Below, one piece after another: positions 1-9,581 of a DNA stretch of 64,000 nucleotides. The notes under the pieces are model-generated. The model ran no database searches and had not been told where the DNA came from. It saw only the letters and a list, made by a program, of their open reading frames with translations. Both the position numbers and the translations under genes were made by a program. Each line of letters starts with the position of its first letter. Position 1 is the stretch's first letter. The DNA is from Sphingobium subterraneum (GTDB lineage: Bacteria > Pseudomonadota > Alphaproteobacteria > Sphingomonadales > Sphingomonadaceae): positions 806,001-870,000 of the forward strand of contig NZ_JACIJP010000001.1 of the NCBI RefSeq assembly GCF_014199435.1. The letters are read 5' to 3'.

Positions 1-329
1 GCCGAATGTAGACCCAATCTGAACTGGTCGGGGTTTAGCCAGCTTTCCTCTCCGCGCCGCACCGCTTCCATATGGTCCGTGACAGAGTTTGGCCCCCAAA
101 CATGGGAGATCGGATTGCCATCAAGAGGAAAAATCACGGTCGCACCAGCGCGCTCGCCGGTCAGATAGACGTCAGGAGAAAACTGCGGAGTGCCGCTCGC
201 ATCCCGCTCTCCAAAAGCAATCAACCCATCGATATTCTGCTGAAGCATGAAAGCGCGCGTTGCCGCCCACCTCCTGTCTCGCTCCACAGAAGACAGGCGG
301 GGGAAAGATGGCGTTTGCGCTCGTGTCAT
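1..329 (-). CDS. M24-family (Xaa-Pro/creatinase-like) peptidase, N-terminal part, cut by window edge
   Basis: A minus-strand reading frame opens with ATG at 329 and stays open to base 1, giving about 109 residues. An AGGAA ribosome site lies just upstream. The residues NIDGLIAFGERD and the following stretch with GPNSVTDHMEAVRRGEESW resemble the N-terminal creatinase-type domain of M24 metallopeptidases, which precedes the pita-bread catalytic domain. The catalytic part lies outside the window, so activity cannot be judged. M24 homologues sit in several aromatic or amide catabolic clusters, and this one faces away from the gamma-resorcylate genes. The family call is moderately secure and the substrate is unknown. 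Confidence 0.6.
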   Translation of the reverse strand, partial: MTRAQTPSFPRLSSVERDRRWAATRAFMLQQNIDGLIAFGERDASGTPQFSPDVYLTGERAGATVIFPLDGNPISHVWGPNSVTDHMEAVRRGEESWLNPDQFRLGLHS

Positions 330-463
330 ATCAATTCCTGCTCGACGGCATCATGGCGCGACAGTGGTACGTATCACGATCCCGATATAGCATCCGAGTC
401 CAGTTGATGAGGCGGAGCAGCTTTCACGCCGCCCCGCCCATCGCCCAGGGAGGCCTTACGTGG

Positions 464-2578
464 TTATTCCCCCCACGAAGCCGTGAAACGCACGCCGAAC
501 GTCCGAGGCAACTCAGACTTGCCCGTCCCTCTCAACGCGGGATTGGGGTTGGGCGTAAGCGTCCCGAAAACACCGGTATTCGCCACATTGTTGACATACG
601 CCTGAATGCTCCAGGCCTTGCTCGCCGGGGTATAGGTTAAAGACGCATCTCCTTTGAAAAAGGGACGCTGAAATGTGCCGAAGGTGTTGGTGTAATCACC
701 CCAATAGCCACTGTTATAATTGCCTGAAACCTCTGCGAGAAGGACGCCACTGTCGCCAATATCGAAGCCCTGCTGGATGCCGCCCTGGATATTGATCTTC
801 GGCGCATTCGCCATCCTGTTGCCAGAATAATTATAGCCCGGCCCGCGGAACTCCTTGTGGATCGCGCTCTCCGCGACGACCCCGGCATTGATCGAGGTAT
901 GCTCATTCAGATGCAGACGGACGGTGAGATCGGTGCCGTAAATCCGGGACTTCCGGGCGTTGAACACCGTGGATGTGCCAGTCGACGAATTGAAGCTGAA
1001 CGCCTGAAACGCAGTGTAGTCGTAATAAAAGAACTCGTTGTTGATTTCCAACCGGTTGTCGAACAATCGGGATTTAAACCCGCCGGTATAGGACATGAGT
1101 TTCGATTGCCTGATCTTGACCGTCGGGGTTCCACTGTTCGAGTCATAGCCAAAAGGAATGTAGCCCGTCTGAACAGCAGCGTAGAGCATAATCCTCGAGG
1201 TCAGATCATAATCCAGTCCAACCTTCCAGTCAGGCCGGGTCTGCTTCTCGTGAAAGGCGAACGCACCCTTACCGCCCAGGCCCGTTGCCGATATCTTGTC
1301 CACGGAAATCCGGCCGCCCGCTGTAAATCGCAGCTGGTCAGTCAGAGAATAGATCCCCTGTGCGAATGCACTGTAGCTCACATTCACCTGAGACGTTCTG
1401 TTTGCCGGGAAAGTTAGGTAGCCCCCAGGCGTGGCAGCTTCAAAATCAACCAGGTAATTTGTTTTGTTGCGCAGCCAGAACAGACCGGCGCTGAGTTTCA
1501 GATTGCCAATATCCTGGTTGTAACGAAGCTCCTGCGAGAGTTGCTTTTCCCGATCATGCACCAGGAGCAAGTTGTAACCGGCAATATAGAAATTATACTT
1601 GCTGTTCACCCGAACATAGCCCGGAATATAGGTGATCGTGCCATCGCCCACGCGCAAATCGATGTTTGCGCCCACCACATATGTCCGGTAATCCTGATAG
1701 GTATCCCTGTCGGTAATCGTGAGCCCGGTCGGTCCCACTGCCGGAACAGCCCAGGGATCCGACTGAATGGGACGGAGATAGACCGTAGCAACCGATCCCG
1801 GATCTCCGGTGGTCCGAGATCCGCTCGCGAAAAACAAGGCCGTCAGGTCTTCAGTCGGACGCGCGAGAAGAGAGACACGTCCCTGAATTCTCTTCAGATC
1901 GTCAAGACCACGATCCTGATAAGCGCCATGTTCATTGTAGCTGCCCGCCAGTCGCAACGCGATCTTGTCGGATGCCTTGAAATTTTGGTCGGCATTGAAC
2001 TGGATCGTGCTGTAATCGCCAAAACCCACCAGCGCCTTTCCGGAATTGTCATCCGAGGGCTTGGCCGTGAGCACGTTGACCGCGCCACCCGCCGCAGACC
2101 CGCCGTAGAGCGTGCCCTGGGGTCCTGCAATTGACTGGACGCTGCTTAGATCGAACAGGACACCAGACGTGCCGTATCGAGGGATGATGATCCCGTTATA
2201 GGTGAACGCGGCCGCCGGAGAAACGCTCGGGAAATCCACCCGACTTCCGACGCCACGAATAAACAGCTGCGATACGGCGCCCTGCTCCTTGAGCGAAGCA
2301 TTCGGCAGCACCTTCGTCAATTCCAGCGGCCCGGTAATCCCACGGCTTTGCAGCGCGTCGCCGCTAATCGCAAGAATTGTGGCGGGAGCCTTCTGAAGGT
2401 TTTCCTCCCGCTTGCGCGCAGTCACGATGATTTCTTCAAGACCGACACCGCGATTCGCGTCGCCCGTGGACGCACTATCGGCGCCCGACGAAGCTGCATT
2501 GGGTTCTGTCTGCGCCGAGGCTGTGCCTGAGATCGCCAAAGCAAAGATGCAAGCCGTGGCGCTAAGATAACTTTTCAT
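464..2578 (-). CDS. TonB-dependent outer-membrane receptor
   Basis: This is a 704-residue protein. The start at 2578 is chosen because a GGAGGGGAG ribosome site precedes it and because a typical signal peptide follows (hydrophobic core, cleavage after ASA near residue 22). An in-frame start 22 codons upstream has neither. A TonB-box-like LEEIIVTARKREE follows the signal peptide, then a plug domain (GPQGTLYGGSAAGGAVN) and a long beta-barrel ending in an aromatic-rich strand (RFTASWGE). Sphingomonads commonly place such receptors beside aromatic catabolic genes. The gene diverges from the gamma-resorcylate decarboxylase, so it probably imports that substrate or a related one across the outer membrane. 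The substrate is inferred from context only. Confidence 0.9.
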   Translation of the reverse strand: MKSYLSATACIFALAISGTASAQTEPNAASSGADSASTGDANRGVGLEEIIVTARKREENLQKAPATILAISGDALQSRGITGPLELTKVLPNASLKEQGAVSQLFIRGVGSRVDFPSVSPAAAFTYNGIIIPRYGTSGVLFDLSSVQSIAGPQGTLYGGSAAGGAVNVLTAKPSDDNSGKALVGFGDYSTIQFNADQNFKASDKIALRLAGSYNEHGAYQDRGLDDLKRIQGRVSLLARPTEDLTALFFASGSRTTGDPGSVATVYLRPIQSDPWAVPAVGPTGLTITDRDTYQDYRTYVVGANIDLRVGDGTITYIPGYVRVNSKYNFYIAGYNLLLVHDREKQLSQELRYNQDIGNLKLSAGLFWLRNKTNYLVDFEAATPGGYLTFPANRTSQVNVSYSAFAQGIYSLTDQLRFTAGGRISVDKISATGLGGKGAFAFHEKQTRPDWKVGLDYDLTSRIMLYAAVQTGYIPFGYDSNSGTPTVKIRQSKLMSYTGGFKSRLFDNRLEINNEFFYYDYTAFQAFSFNSSTGTSTVFNARKSRIYGTDLTVRLHLNEHTSINAGVVAESAIHKEFRGPGYNYSGNRMANAPKINIQGGIQQGFDIGDSGVLLAEVSGNYNSGYWGDYTNTFGTFQRPFFKGDASLTYTPASKAWSIQAYVNNVANTGVFGTLTPNPNPALRGTGKSELPRTFGVRFTASWGE

Positions 2579-2884
2579 AGTGTCGTCTCCCCTCCACCGG
2601 TCATTCGATTGCCGGGTTGTCGCGATTGTATTCGCAATAATCACATTTGCAAGTGTTGTTGATAATATATTTTTCGATGGCTGTCTGGCGTTCTCGTGAG
2701 CGGCCGTACGTGGGCGACCGTAACATCAGGTTTCTCAGACAAACAGCCCGGGGCGCCGATGCGGCCGCGTTCAACACATAGGAGCTCCAGCCACCGATCT
2801 GTCAGTCAGAAAGTTACCATTGCAATTCTTGCATATGCAATATAAGTGATGCGCCCTGCCGAGAACAGTTGAGGAGAGCGATAA
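2579..2884. promoter_or_regulatory. Divergent promoter region with TTGCA-type operators
   Basis: This 306-bp gap separates the TonB receptor (leftward) from the gamma-resorcylate decarboxylase (rightward) and has no credible gene. Visible elements are CATTTGCAAGTGTTGTT at 2644-2660, whose identical 17-mer recurs at 20318-20334; the 8-bp palindrome ATTGCAAT at 2819-2826, also found at 4384-4391; and the perfect 12-bp palindrome TTGCATATGCAA at 2829-2840. The last two lie 45-66 bp upstream of the decarboxylase start, where an operator would be expected. The nearby MarR-type regulator is the obvious candidate binder. Confidence 0.5.
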
Positions 2885-3880
2885 ATGGATGGCAAAATTG
2901 CGTTGGAAGAGCATTTCGCAATTCCGGAGACCTTGCAGGATTCGGCAGGCTTCGTTCCCGGGGACTATTGGACCGAGCTTTCCGCCCGATTGCTCGACAT
3001 TCAAGAGCGCAGGCTGCGTGAAATGGACGAGAATGGCATCGAAATGATGCTTCTCTCCTTGAATGCTCCGGCCGTACAGGCCGTCCGCCATACCGGGAAA
3101 GCCGTCGAGCTGGCGATCCGCGCCAATGATTATCTTGCGGAGGAGGTCGCAAAGCGTCCCGATCGATTCCAGGGCTTTGCCGCCCTCCCCATGCAGGATC
3201 CCGAAGCGGCTGCGCGCGAACTCGAACGGTGCGTGCGCGAGCTCGGATTCCGCGGCGCGCTCGTAAACGGCTTTTCCGAATCGGACGAGGCCGAGATGCT
3301 CTATTATGATCTTCCTATGTACCGGCCCTTCTGGGCTACGGTGGAACAGCTCGACGTTCCTTTTTATCTGCATCCGCGCAATCCGTTGCCGCAGCACGCG
3401 CAGATTTATGCGGGTCATCCCTGGCTACTCGGGCCGACCTGGGCGTTCGGACAGGAGACCGCAGTCCATGCTCTCCGGCTCATGGGTTCTGGCTTGTTCG
3501 ACGAACACCCGGGTCTGACGATCGTGCTCGGTCATATGGGCGAAGGCTTGCCGATCTCCATGTGGCGGGTCGACAACCGCAATGCATGGGTAACAACGCC
3601 CAAGCTACACGCCGCGAAACGCCCCATCGGCGATTATTTTCACGAAAATTTCTATATCACCACGTCCGGCAACTTCCGAACGCAGTCCTTGATCGACGCC
3701 ATGCTCGAAATCGGATCAGACCGGATCCTGTTCAGTGCCGATTGGCCGTTCGAGAATGTTGATCATGCCGCTCGCTGGTTCGACGACGCCAGCATCAGCG
3801 AGAGCGATCGCCACAAGATCGGCCGATCGAATGCCGACCGGCTGTTCAAGCTGAACCTGTCGACGACTGAACTTCACTGA
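2885..3880 (+). CDS. graF: Gamma-resorcylate (2,6-dihydroxybenzoate) decarboxylase
   Basis: This 331-residue amidohydrolase-superfamily decarboxylase converts gamma-resorcylate to resorcinol and CO2 non-oxidatively. The N-terminus (KIALEEHFAIPETLQDSAGF) matches the Rhizobium/Rhodococcus GraF/TsdA enzymes as I recall them. The expected metal ligands are all visible: E8 and H10 in LEEHF, H163 in FYLHPRNPLP and D286 in LFSADWPFEN. H217 (LGHMGEG) is also present. GAGGAG precedes the ATG. Genes for resorcinol hydroxylation, hydroxyquinol cleavage and maleylacetate reduction follow, which matches the known gra/tsd pathway. Its end overlaps the convergent MarR gene by 7 bp. Confidence 0.9.
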   Translation: MDGKIALEEHFAIPETLQDSAGFVPGDYWTELSARLLDIQERRLREMDENGIEMMLLSLNAPAVQAVRHTGKAVELAIRANDYLAEEVAKRPDRFQGFAALPMQDPEAAARELERCVRELGFRGALVNGFSESDEAEMLYYDLPMYRPFWATVEQLDVPFYLHPRNPLPQHAQIYAGHPWLLGPTWAFGQETAVHALRLMGSGLFDEHPGLTIVLGHMGEGLPISMWRVDNRNAWVTTPKLHAAKRPIGDYFHENFYITTSGNFRTQSLIDAMLEIGSDRILFSADWPFENVDHAARWFDDASISESDRHKIGRSNADRLFKLNLSTTELH

Positions 3881-4329
3881 AGCAGTGATTCTTGTTCCGA
3901 CTCAAGGACATCAAGCAGATCATGAATTTCGTTCAGCAGAAATCTCAACTTCTCGATGTCCGCTGTCGCAAGATTCCGGACGGCGACCTCTTCATAATGC
4001 ATCGCTTCTTTGATCAAAAGATCGGCGATTCTTATCCCCTCCTTCGTGAGGTTGATCGAGACGGTCCGCTCATTGTTGGGAAGCCGTTCGCGCGTCACCA
4101 ACCCGTTGGTGACCAAAGTCCCGATCATGCGCGACATGGTGGACAGCTCAACCACGGTCGTCTCGGCCAGGTCGCTGAGCTTCTGCCCCGGCTGTTCCCG
4201 AAGCGAAGCCAGAACGCGGTACATCGGCAGTGTCAGGTTGAACTGTTCGATGCGTCGCGAGAAGAGCGCTCCCATTCTGACGCCGGCGCGGTTGAGCAGG
4301 TACGGAATGGATTTGGTGAGTTCGTACAC
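3874..4329 (-). CDS. MarR-family transcriptional regulator
   Basis: This is a 151-residue protein with a winged helix-turn-helix: PMYRVLASLREQPGQKLSDLAETTVVELSTMSRMI holds the recognition region, and the NNERTVSINLTKEG wing follows. The start is GTG at 4329, with AAGGGG about 12 bp upstream. It lies between the decarboxylase (convergent, overlapping 7 bp) and the maleylacetate reductase (divergent). It therefore probably controls the gamma-resorcylate operon in response to an aromatic ligand. It would be the functional counterpart of the regulators in gra/tsd clusters, though their family may differ. The candidate operator is the inverted repeat at 4374-4395. Confidence 0.8.
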   Translation of the reverse strand: MYELTKSIPYLLNRAGVRMGALFSRRIEQFNLTLPMYRVLASLREQPGQKLSDLAETTVVELSTMSRMIGTLVTNGLVTRERLPNNERTVSINLTKEGIRIADLLIKEAMHYEEVAVRNLATADIEKLRFLLNEIHDLLDVLESEQESLLQ

Positions 4330-4373
4330 GATGGAGAGCCCCTTGGTTATATGCGCGGCGCGTCATTGGACAC

Positions 4374-4395
4374 AACTATCCCAATTGCAATAGTT
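4374..4395. promoter_or_regulatory. Inverted-repeat operator between MarR gene and maleylacetate reductase
   Basis: AACTAT (4374-4379) and ATAGTT (4390-4395) form a perfect 6-bp inverted repeat spaced by 10 bp. Most of the palindrome ATTGCAAT (4384-4391) lies inside it, and that palindrome also occurs in the decarboxylase promoter (2819-2826). The position between divergent genes fits autoregulation by the MarR protein. Confidence 0.45.
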
Positions 4396-4442
4396 TTCGC
4401 CCAGTGTCGAGAAGGATTGCAGAAGGGCGTGGGAGACCGTCG

Positions 4443-5510
4443 ATGATGCGGCACTTCTCCTACAGCCCCGCTCCCGCCCGAGTCGTGTTCGGAAGCGGCA
4501 CTCGTCACGATCTGGCGAAAGAAGTGGAGAGCTTGGGCAAGCACCGCCTGCTTCTGTTGTCGACCGCAGAACAGAGCGCGCAGGCACAAGAGATCGCGTC
4601 CGTCCTGGGCAGCCGCGTTGTGGGTCATTTCCCGGAAGCGGCCATGCACACGCCGGTCGATGTAACCGAGAAGGCCATGTCCTTGGTGAATGCGCTGACC
4701 GTCGACGGAATTCTGTCGGTCGGCGGAGGCTCAACGATCGGGCTGGGCAAGGCTATCGCGATCCGCACCGATCTGGATCAGATCGTCCTGCCCACGACAT
4801 ACGCCGGCTCGGAAATGACTCCGATCCTGGGAGAGACCAACGAGGGCCTCAAAACCACGCGGTCGGATCAGCGCATCCGGCCCGAAGTTGTCATCTATGA
4901 CGTTGATCTGACCCTTGACCTGCCCGTTGCGATGTCGATCTCGAGCGGCCTCAACGCCATCGCTCATGCCGTGGAGGCGCTTTATGCCCACGACGGTAAT
5001 CCCATCATCTCCCTCATGGCGGTCGAAGGCATTCGGGCCCTGGCGCACGGTCTCCCCGGCGTGGTTCGTGATCAGAGAGACGAAGAGTCGCGTTCCTCCG
5101 CGCTCTACGGCGCATGGCTGTGCGGGATGTGTCTGGGGAGCGTCGCGATGGGCCTGCACCATAAGCTTTGCCATACCCTGGGCGGCACGTTCAATCTGCC
5201 CCATGCGGAGACGCACGCTGTTCTGCTTCCCCATGCGCTCGCCTATAATCAGTCACGGTTGGGTGACACGCTTGACGGCCTGAAGGGCGCGTTCGGACCG
5301 GACGTCGCGCTCGGTCTGCACACATTCTCGAAAAGTCTGGGCGCCCCAACCACGCTCCGCGAGCTCGGCATGCCGCAGTCGGGCATCGACCAGGCAGCGA
5401 AGCTCGCGCTGGCAAAGCCCTACCCCAATCCACGACCCTTGGAAGAAGGAGCGATCCGCGCACTGATCGGACGCGCCTGGGCGGGAGAGCCGCCTTTAAC
5501 GGAGGAATGA
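4443..5510 (+). CDS. Maleylacetate reductase (hydroxyquinol branch, copy 1)
   Basis: This 355-residue iron-type alcohol dehydrogenase family member reduces maleylacetate to 3-oxoadipate with NAD(P)H. Family motifs are present: VVFGSGT near the N-terminus, a GGGSTIGLGKA dinucleotide/phosphate loop, LPTTYAGSEMTPI, and HHKLCHTLGGTFNLPHAETHA. The last places conserved histidines as in TftE/GraC-type reductases. The start at 4443 follows GGGAGA by a proper spacing; an upstream in-frame ATG at 4404 lacks a ribosome site. The downstream hydroxyquinol dioxygenase begins 1 bp after the stop, so the two are co-translated. A divergent paralogue lies at 39069-40145. Confidence 0.92.
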   Translation: MMRHFSYSPAPARVVFGSGTRHDLAKEVESLGKHRLLLLSTAEQSAQAQEIASVLGSRVVGHFPEAAMHTPVDVTEKAMSLVNALTVDGILSVGGGSTIGLGKAIAIRTDLDQIVLPTTYAGSEMTPILGETNEGLKTTRSDQRIRPEVVIYDVDLTLDLPVAMSISSGLNAIAHAVEALYAHDGNPIISLMAVEGIRALAHGLPGVVRDQRDEESRSSALYGAWLCGMCLGSVAMGLHHKLCHTLGGTFNLPHAETHAVLLPHALAYNQSRLGDTLDGLKGAFGPDVALGLHTFSKSLGAPTTLRELGMPQSGIDQAAKLALAKPYPNPRPLEEGAIRALIGRAWAGEPPLTEE

Positions 5511-5511
5511 T

Positions 5512-6429
5512 ATGCAAGATAGCCTTAGCCCTTACGCGGGAAGCGATGATGGCCTGTTCGACGTCGAGCATTCAGCCGATGTCGTGAATGCACGCATCGA
5601 CGATCGGGTGTCACCCCGTCTTGCCGAAGTGATGCGAATTGTCACGCGCCACGCTCATGCGGCGGTGAAAGAGGCTGCCCTGACATCCGACGAGTGGATG
5701 ACGGCAATTCAGTTCCTTACCGAAACCGGTCACATGTCGACAGCGTGGCGTCAGGAGTTCATCCTGCTCTCGGATGTCCTAGGCATTTCCATGCTGGTAG
5801 ACGGTCTGAACCATCAGCGGCCCATTGGCGCTTCCGAGAATACCGTGCTGGGACCGTTCCATATAGCAGACGCCCCCCGTCTCCAGCACGGGGACACCAT
5901 CAGCCTTGATGCGAAGGGCGAGCCGACTTTGGTCCTCGGCAAAGTCACCGATACTGCGGGACGTCCGGTTGTAGGCGCCAGTCTCGACGTTTGGCAGGCC
6001 AATGACGACGGCTTCTACGATGTGCAGCAGCCTGACGTTCAGCCGAAATGGAATCTACGTGGCATTTTCGAGACCGATAATGATGGGCAGTACTGGTTCA
6101 AGTCGGTCAAGCCGCGATATTATCCGATCCCCGATGACGGTCCGGTCGGGAAAATGCTGGCCAAGCTGGGTCGTCACCCCAATCGTCCGGCGCACCTCCA
6201 CTTTATAGTCGACGCTCCGGGCTATGAGACCGTTGTCACTCATATCTTCACTCCGGATTGCCCCTATCTCCGCGAGGATGCCGTGTTCGGAGTTAAGCGA
6301 AGCCTTATCGCGGACTTTCAACACATTGAGGACGCCGCCGAACAGGAACGTTACGGATTCACCGGGCCTTTCTGGAAAGTCGAGTGCGACTTCGTCCTCG
6401 TAGCGTCAGGCAACCCTAGCGAATGTTAG
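5512..6429 (+). CDS. Hydroxyquinol 1,2-dioxygenase (copy 1)
   Basis: This 305-residue intradiol dioxygenase cleaves hydroxyquinol (benzene-1,2,4-triol) to maleylacetate. It has the N-terminal helical dimerisation domain (about residues 20-110), then the catalytic beta-sandwich. Non-haem Fe(III) ligands are visible: Y169 in DGFYDVQQPD, Y203/Y204 in KPRYYPIP, and H228 and H230 in RPAHLHF. DGFYDVQQ with PRYYPIPDDGPVG is typical of hydroxyquinol rather than catechol enzymes. GGAGG at 5501-5505 lies over the end of the reductase gene. It works between the resorcinol hydroxylase and the maleylacetate reductase. Confidence 0.93.
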   Translation: MQDSLSPYAGSDDGLFDVEHSADVVNARIDDRVSPRLAEVMRIVTRHAHAAVKEAALTSDEWMTAIQFLTETGHMSTAWRQEFILLSDVLGISMLVDGLNHQRPIGASENTVLGPFHIADAPRLQHGDTISLDAKGEPTLVLGKVTDTAGRPVVGASLDVWQANDDGFYDVQQPDVQPKWNLRGIFETDNDGQYWFKSVKPRYYPIPDDGPVGKMLAKLGRHPNRPAHLHFIVDAPGYETVVTHIFTPDCPYLREDAVFGVKRSLIADFQHIEDAAEQERYGFTGPFWKVECDFVLVASGNPSEC

Positions 6430-6605
6430 TGGACCGTGCGCCCGGGGTATCCCGCGCCCCGCCGACTTCGCGGAAAACACACTACCAGATTAAAGTGTTG
6501 CGTTGACAATACTACCGTACGCAAATATTCTGTTAGTCAATCATCGACGGCCGATCAGAGCCGCGAAAAACGAGAGGCGCGCCGCAGCGTGCCGGGGGAG
6601 AAACT
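6430..6605. promoter_or_regulatory. Promoter gap upstream of resorcinol hydroxylase
   Basis: This 176-bp AT-richer gap breaks the otherwise tight operon. It contains TTGACA-like sequence (about 6504-6509) and TTAGTCAA near 6533, and probably supplies a second promoter for the hydroxylase and CoA-transferase genes. No clear palindrome like those near the MarR gene was seen. Confidence 0.35.
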
Positions 6606-8168
6606 GTGAACGCATATGATCTAGCAATTATCGGCTACGGGCCGACCGGAATGATGCTGGCTGCCCTGATGGGTCGACTGGGCCATCGCGTGGTCGTGCT
6701 CGAGCGCTATGCAGGGTTATACAATTTCCCGCGCGCAGCATGTTTCGACGACGAGATCATGCGCATGTTCCAGAAGCTCGGCGTGGCCGGCGATGTTGCT
6801 GAAGGCGCCGTGGTCCAGCGCGGATATGACTGGATCAATGCCGATGGGGAGGTGCTGGTCCAGATCGACTACCCGAATCCCGCGCTCAACGGATGGGCGG
6901 CGCTTTACATGATGTTTCAGCCGCATATCGAAGACGTTCTTGATAGCCTGGACAAAACGCTGCCGACCGTGGAAGTCAGACAGGGCGTGGCCGTCAACGG
7001 ACTCGAGCAAGACGCTGATGGCGTCACCATCGAGACGGACCAGCAGGGTCAAAAAGGCAGCGTTCGGGCGCGGTATGTGGTGGGCGCAGATGGAGGCAAC
7101 GGATTTACGCAACGCGCATTCCGGCGGCGGGTTGCCGACTACGGGTTTGAAGAGAACTGGCTCGTCTGCGATTTCGAGATGCTTCGCCCCGTCCCCGGCC
7201 TTCCCACCTTTCAACAGGTCTGCGATCCGGCACAGCCCATTTCGATCGTCACGATCGGCCCGCGGCACCACCGGTTCTCCTTCATGCTCAACCGCGACGA
7301 GAGCCCGGAAGAAGCCACACAACCCGAGCGCGTGTGGCAACGCGTCTCAGGATATATCACCCCGGATGATGCGACGTTGATCCGCGCCGTGAATTACGTC
7401 TTTCGGTCTCGGATCGGCGACACATGGCGTCACGGTCGCGTTATGCTTGCCGGAGATGCCGCGCACGAGATGCCGCCATTTCTTGGTCAGGGCATGTGTT
7501 CCGGAATGCGGGACGCGCATAACCTGGCCTGGAAGCTGGACCTTCTTCTTAAAGGCCGGGCGGAGGACAGCGTCCTGGACAGCTATCAGGTCGAACGAGA
7601 GCCCCATGTTCGCTTCATCACCGAGAAGGCTATCGAACTCGGCCGCGTACAGACGATCCGCGATCCTCAACAGGCAAAAGAGCGGGACGAACGTCTGCTG
7701 AATGAGCGTCGGGCGCACAAGGCTCCGGCGAAGCTGGCATTCCCGGCGCTGTCTGGCGGCCTCATCATCAACTGTGGCAAGCTGTTCCCGCAAGCGCGGG
7801 TGGCGGACGCTTCGACGACGTCTCTCTTCGATGACATCGTCGGGTCGGGCTGGATACTCGTAACCCGCGACGCGGATCTGCTGGCAACGGTTGACAGTGA
7901 CGCACTGGCAATCTGGAAAGACCTCGGCGGACGCTCCCTCACGATCGGCGGATCACGCTCGCCGGATATGCTCGCCGACACGGACGGCGTATACACACAG
8001 TGGTTCGAAGAAAATGATTGCACGGCTGCAATCGTCCGACCGGACTGGTATGTGTTGGCCACCGGCTCGTCGGGCAGTGAGATCTCCCATCATTTGCTGG
8101 AGCTCGCACGACGGCTTAACAGTACCGAACGCCCCACTGTCCTTGCAGCAGGCGAGCAAAGCGCCTGA
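6606..8168 (+). CDS. FAD-dependent aromatic hydroxylase, probable resorcinol hydroxylase (TsdB/MhpA-like)
   Basis: This 520-residue class A flavoprotein monooxygenase has a GTG start, with GGGGGAG six bases upstream. The Rossmann motif GYGPTG is at residues 10-15. ADGGNGFTQRAF and GDAAHEMPPFLGQGMCSGMRDAHNLAWKL supply the second FAD-binding and active-site region, and a thioredoxin-like C-terminal domain follows. The protein resembles MhpA (3-(3-hydroxyphenyl)propionate hydroxylase) and the single-component resorcinol hydroxylases of actinobacteria. Since the decarboxylase makes resorcinol and the dioxygenase needs hydroxyquinol, NAD(P)H-dependent resorcinol 4-hydroxylation is the natural role. 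The exact substrate is inferred from context. Confidence 0.85.
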   Translation: MNAYDLAIIGYGPTGMMLAALMGRLGHRVVVLERYAGLYNFPRAACFDDEIMRMFQKLGVAGDVAEGAVVQRGYDWINADGEVLVQIDYPNPALNGWAALYMMFQPHIEDVLDSLDKTLPTVEVRQGVAVNGLEQDADGVTIETDQQGQKGSVRARYVVGADGGNGFTQRAFRRRVADYGFEENWLVCDFEMLRPVPGLPTFQQVCDPAQPISIVTIGPRHHRFSFMLNRDESPEEATQPERVWQRVSGYITPDDATLIRAVNYVFRSRIGDTWRHGRVMLAGDAAHEMPPFLGQGMCSGMRDAHNLAWKLDLLLKGRAEDSVLDSYQVEREPHVRFITEKAIELGRVQTIRDPQQAKERDERLLNERRAHKAPAKLAFPALSGGLIINCGKLFPQARVADASTTSLFDDIVGSGWILVTRDADLLATVDSDALAIWKDLGGRSLTIGGSRSPDMLADTDGVYTQWFEENDCTAAIVRPDWYVLATGSSGSEISHHLLELARRLNSTERPTVLAAGEQSA

Positions 8169-8225
8169 CGCAGATTGCGGATCGGCCGTTCGGCACGCAT
8201 CATTGACCACCGCAAGGCAATCCTG

Positions 8226-8936
8226 ATGACGACTAAGATTTTTACCAGCCCGCGTGACGCTCTCGAGGGACTGCTGTTCGATGGCATGACGATCATGTCC
8301 GGCGGGTTCGGACTGAGCGGCAATCCAGAAAGCTTGATCCCGGAAGTCCGCGCCAGTGGAGTGAAAAACCTCACGATCATCTCGAACAATGCCGGTGCGG
8401 ATGGCTTTGGCCTGTGGATGCTCCTGGAGAGTCGACAGGTCCGCAAGATGATCTCGTCCTACGTCGGAGAGAATAAGCTGTTCGAACAACAATATCTCTC
8501 CGGCGAACTCGATCTGGAGCTCAATCCCCAGGGTACGCTTGCCGAGAGAATACGCGCCGGCGGCGCGGGCATCCCGGCGTTCTACACAAAGACCGGGGTC
8601 GGCACCATGGTGGCTGAGGGAAAGCCGACCGAGATGTTCGAAGGCCAGCTTTATGTTCGGGAGACCTGGCTCCGTTCCGACGTCTCCCTCGTCAAGGCGT
8701 GGCGCGCCGACCCGGCCGGCAACCTGATGTTCCGCAAGACAGCGCGCAATTTTAATCCCAACATGGCGACCGCAGGCAAAGTCACGGTGGTCGAAGTTGA
8801 AGAGATCGTACCGGCTGGCAGCTTCGATCCCGACTGCATCCACACACCCGGTATTTATGTCGATCGCATTGTGCTCAGCACGATCAATGAGAAACGTATC
8901 GAAAAGTTGACCACGCGCACACGGGACGAGGGCTGA
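8226..8936 (+). CDS. pcaI: 3-oxoadipate CoA-transferase subunit A
   Basis: This 236-residue alpha subunit of a family I CoA-transferase activates 3-oxoadipate with CoA from succinyl-CoA. The glycine-rich [12 protein letters not shown] and [14 protein letters not shown] are typical of PcaI/CatI/ScoA. The ATG at 8226 is preferred over an upstream in-frame ATG at 8175, which has no ribosome site. The stop codon overlaps the start of the B subunit (TGATG), as expected for stoichiometric translation. It follows maleylacetate reductase in the pathway. Confidence 0.92.
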   Translation: MTTKIFTSPRDALEGLLFDGMTIMSGGFGLSGNPESLIPEVRASGVKNLTIISNNAGADGFGLWMLLESRQVRKMISSYVGENKLFEQQYLSGELDLELNPQGTLAERIRAGGAGIPAFYTKTGVGTMVAEGKPTEMFEGQLYVRETWLRSDVSLVKAWRADPAGNLMFRKTARNFNPNMATAGKVTVVEVEEIVPAGSFDPDCIHTPGIYVDRIVLSTINEKRIEKLTTRTRDEG

Positions 8937-9577
8937 TGGCGTGGACGCTGGAGGAAATGGCCCAGCGCGCTGCCAAGGAACTCAAGGACGGCTATTACGT
9001 CAATCTGGGTATTGGCATTCCTACCCTGGTCGCCAACTACATTCCCGATGGACTGGACGTGACACTGCAGTCGGAAAACGGGATACTGGGGATGGGGCCC
9101 TTCCCCTTCCCCGATGAGGTCGATCCCGATCTGATCAATGCAGGCAAGCAAACGATAACGACCCTCCCGACGTCAAGCTTCTTCTCGTCGGCGGATAGCT
9201 TTGCCATGATCCGCGGTGGGCACATCGACATGGCGGTGCTGGGCGCTATGGAGATTTCCGCTGAGGGCGACCTTGCCAACTGGACTATTCCGGGCAAATC
9301 CGTGAAGGGGATGGGCGGCGCGATGGACCTTGTCGCGGGCGTCGAACGCGTTATCGTTCTGATGAAGCATGTCTCCAAGGACGGTAGCCCGAAAATCCTG
9401 CCTCATTGCTCCATGCCCCTGACCGGCAAGGCCGTTGTCAGCTTGGCTATCACCGATCTGGCGGTTATCGCGTGTGATCGACCGGGTCTGAGGCTGCTGG
9501 AAACGGCCCCGGGCGTTAGCGTTGACGAAGTCCTGTTCAAGACGGGAGCGCCGCTCCAGTCCTATGTTCGAAAGTAG
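8936..9577 (+). CDS. pcaJ: 3-oxoadipate CoA-transferase subunit B
   Basis: This is a 213-residue beta subunit. The catalytic glutamate of family I CoA-transferases is E47 in the SENG motif, followed by [22 protein letters not shown] and [12 protein letters not shown] are further family signatures. Its start shares bases with the A-subunit stop. With the A subunit it forms the heteromeric enzyme giving 3-oxoadipyl-CoA for the thiolase directly downstream. Confidence 0.93.
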   Translation: MAWTLEEMAQRAAKELKDGYYVNLGIGIPTLVANYIPDGLDVTLQSENGILGMGPFPFPDEVDPDLINAGKQTITTLPTSSFFSSADSFAMIRGGHIDMAVLGAMEISAEGDLANWTIPGKSVKGMGGAMDLVAGVERVIVLMKHVSKDGSPKILPHCSMPLTGKAVVSLAITDLAVIACDRPGLRLLETAPGVSVDEVLFKTGAPLQSYVRK

Positions 9578-9581
9578 AAGC

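Noticed and set aside
72..640. Two short plus-strand frames at the left end
   Set aside because: They overlie the minus-strand M24 peptidase start and the TonB receptor end, both supported by motifs and ribosome sites.
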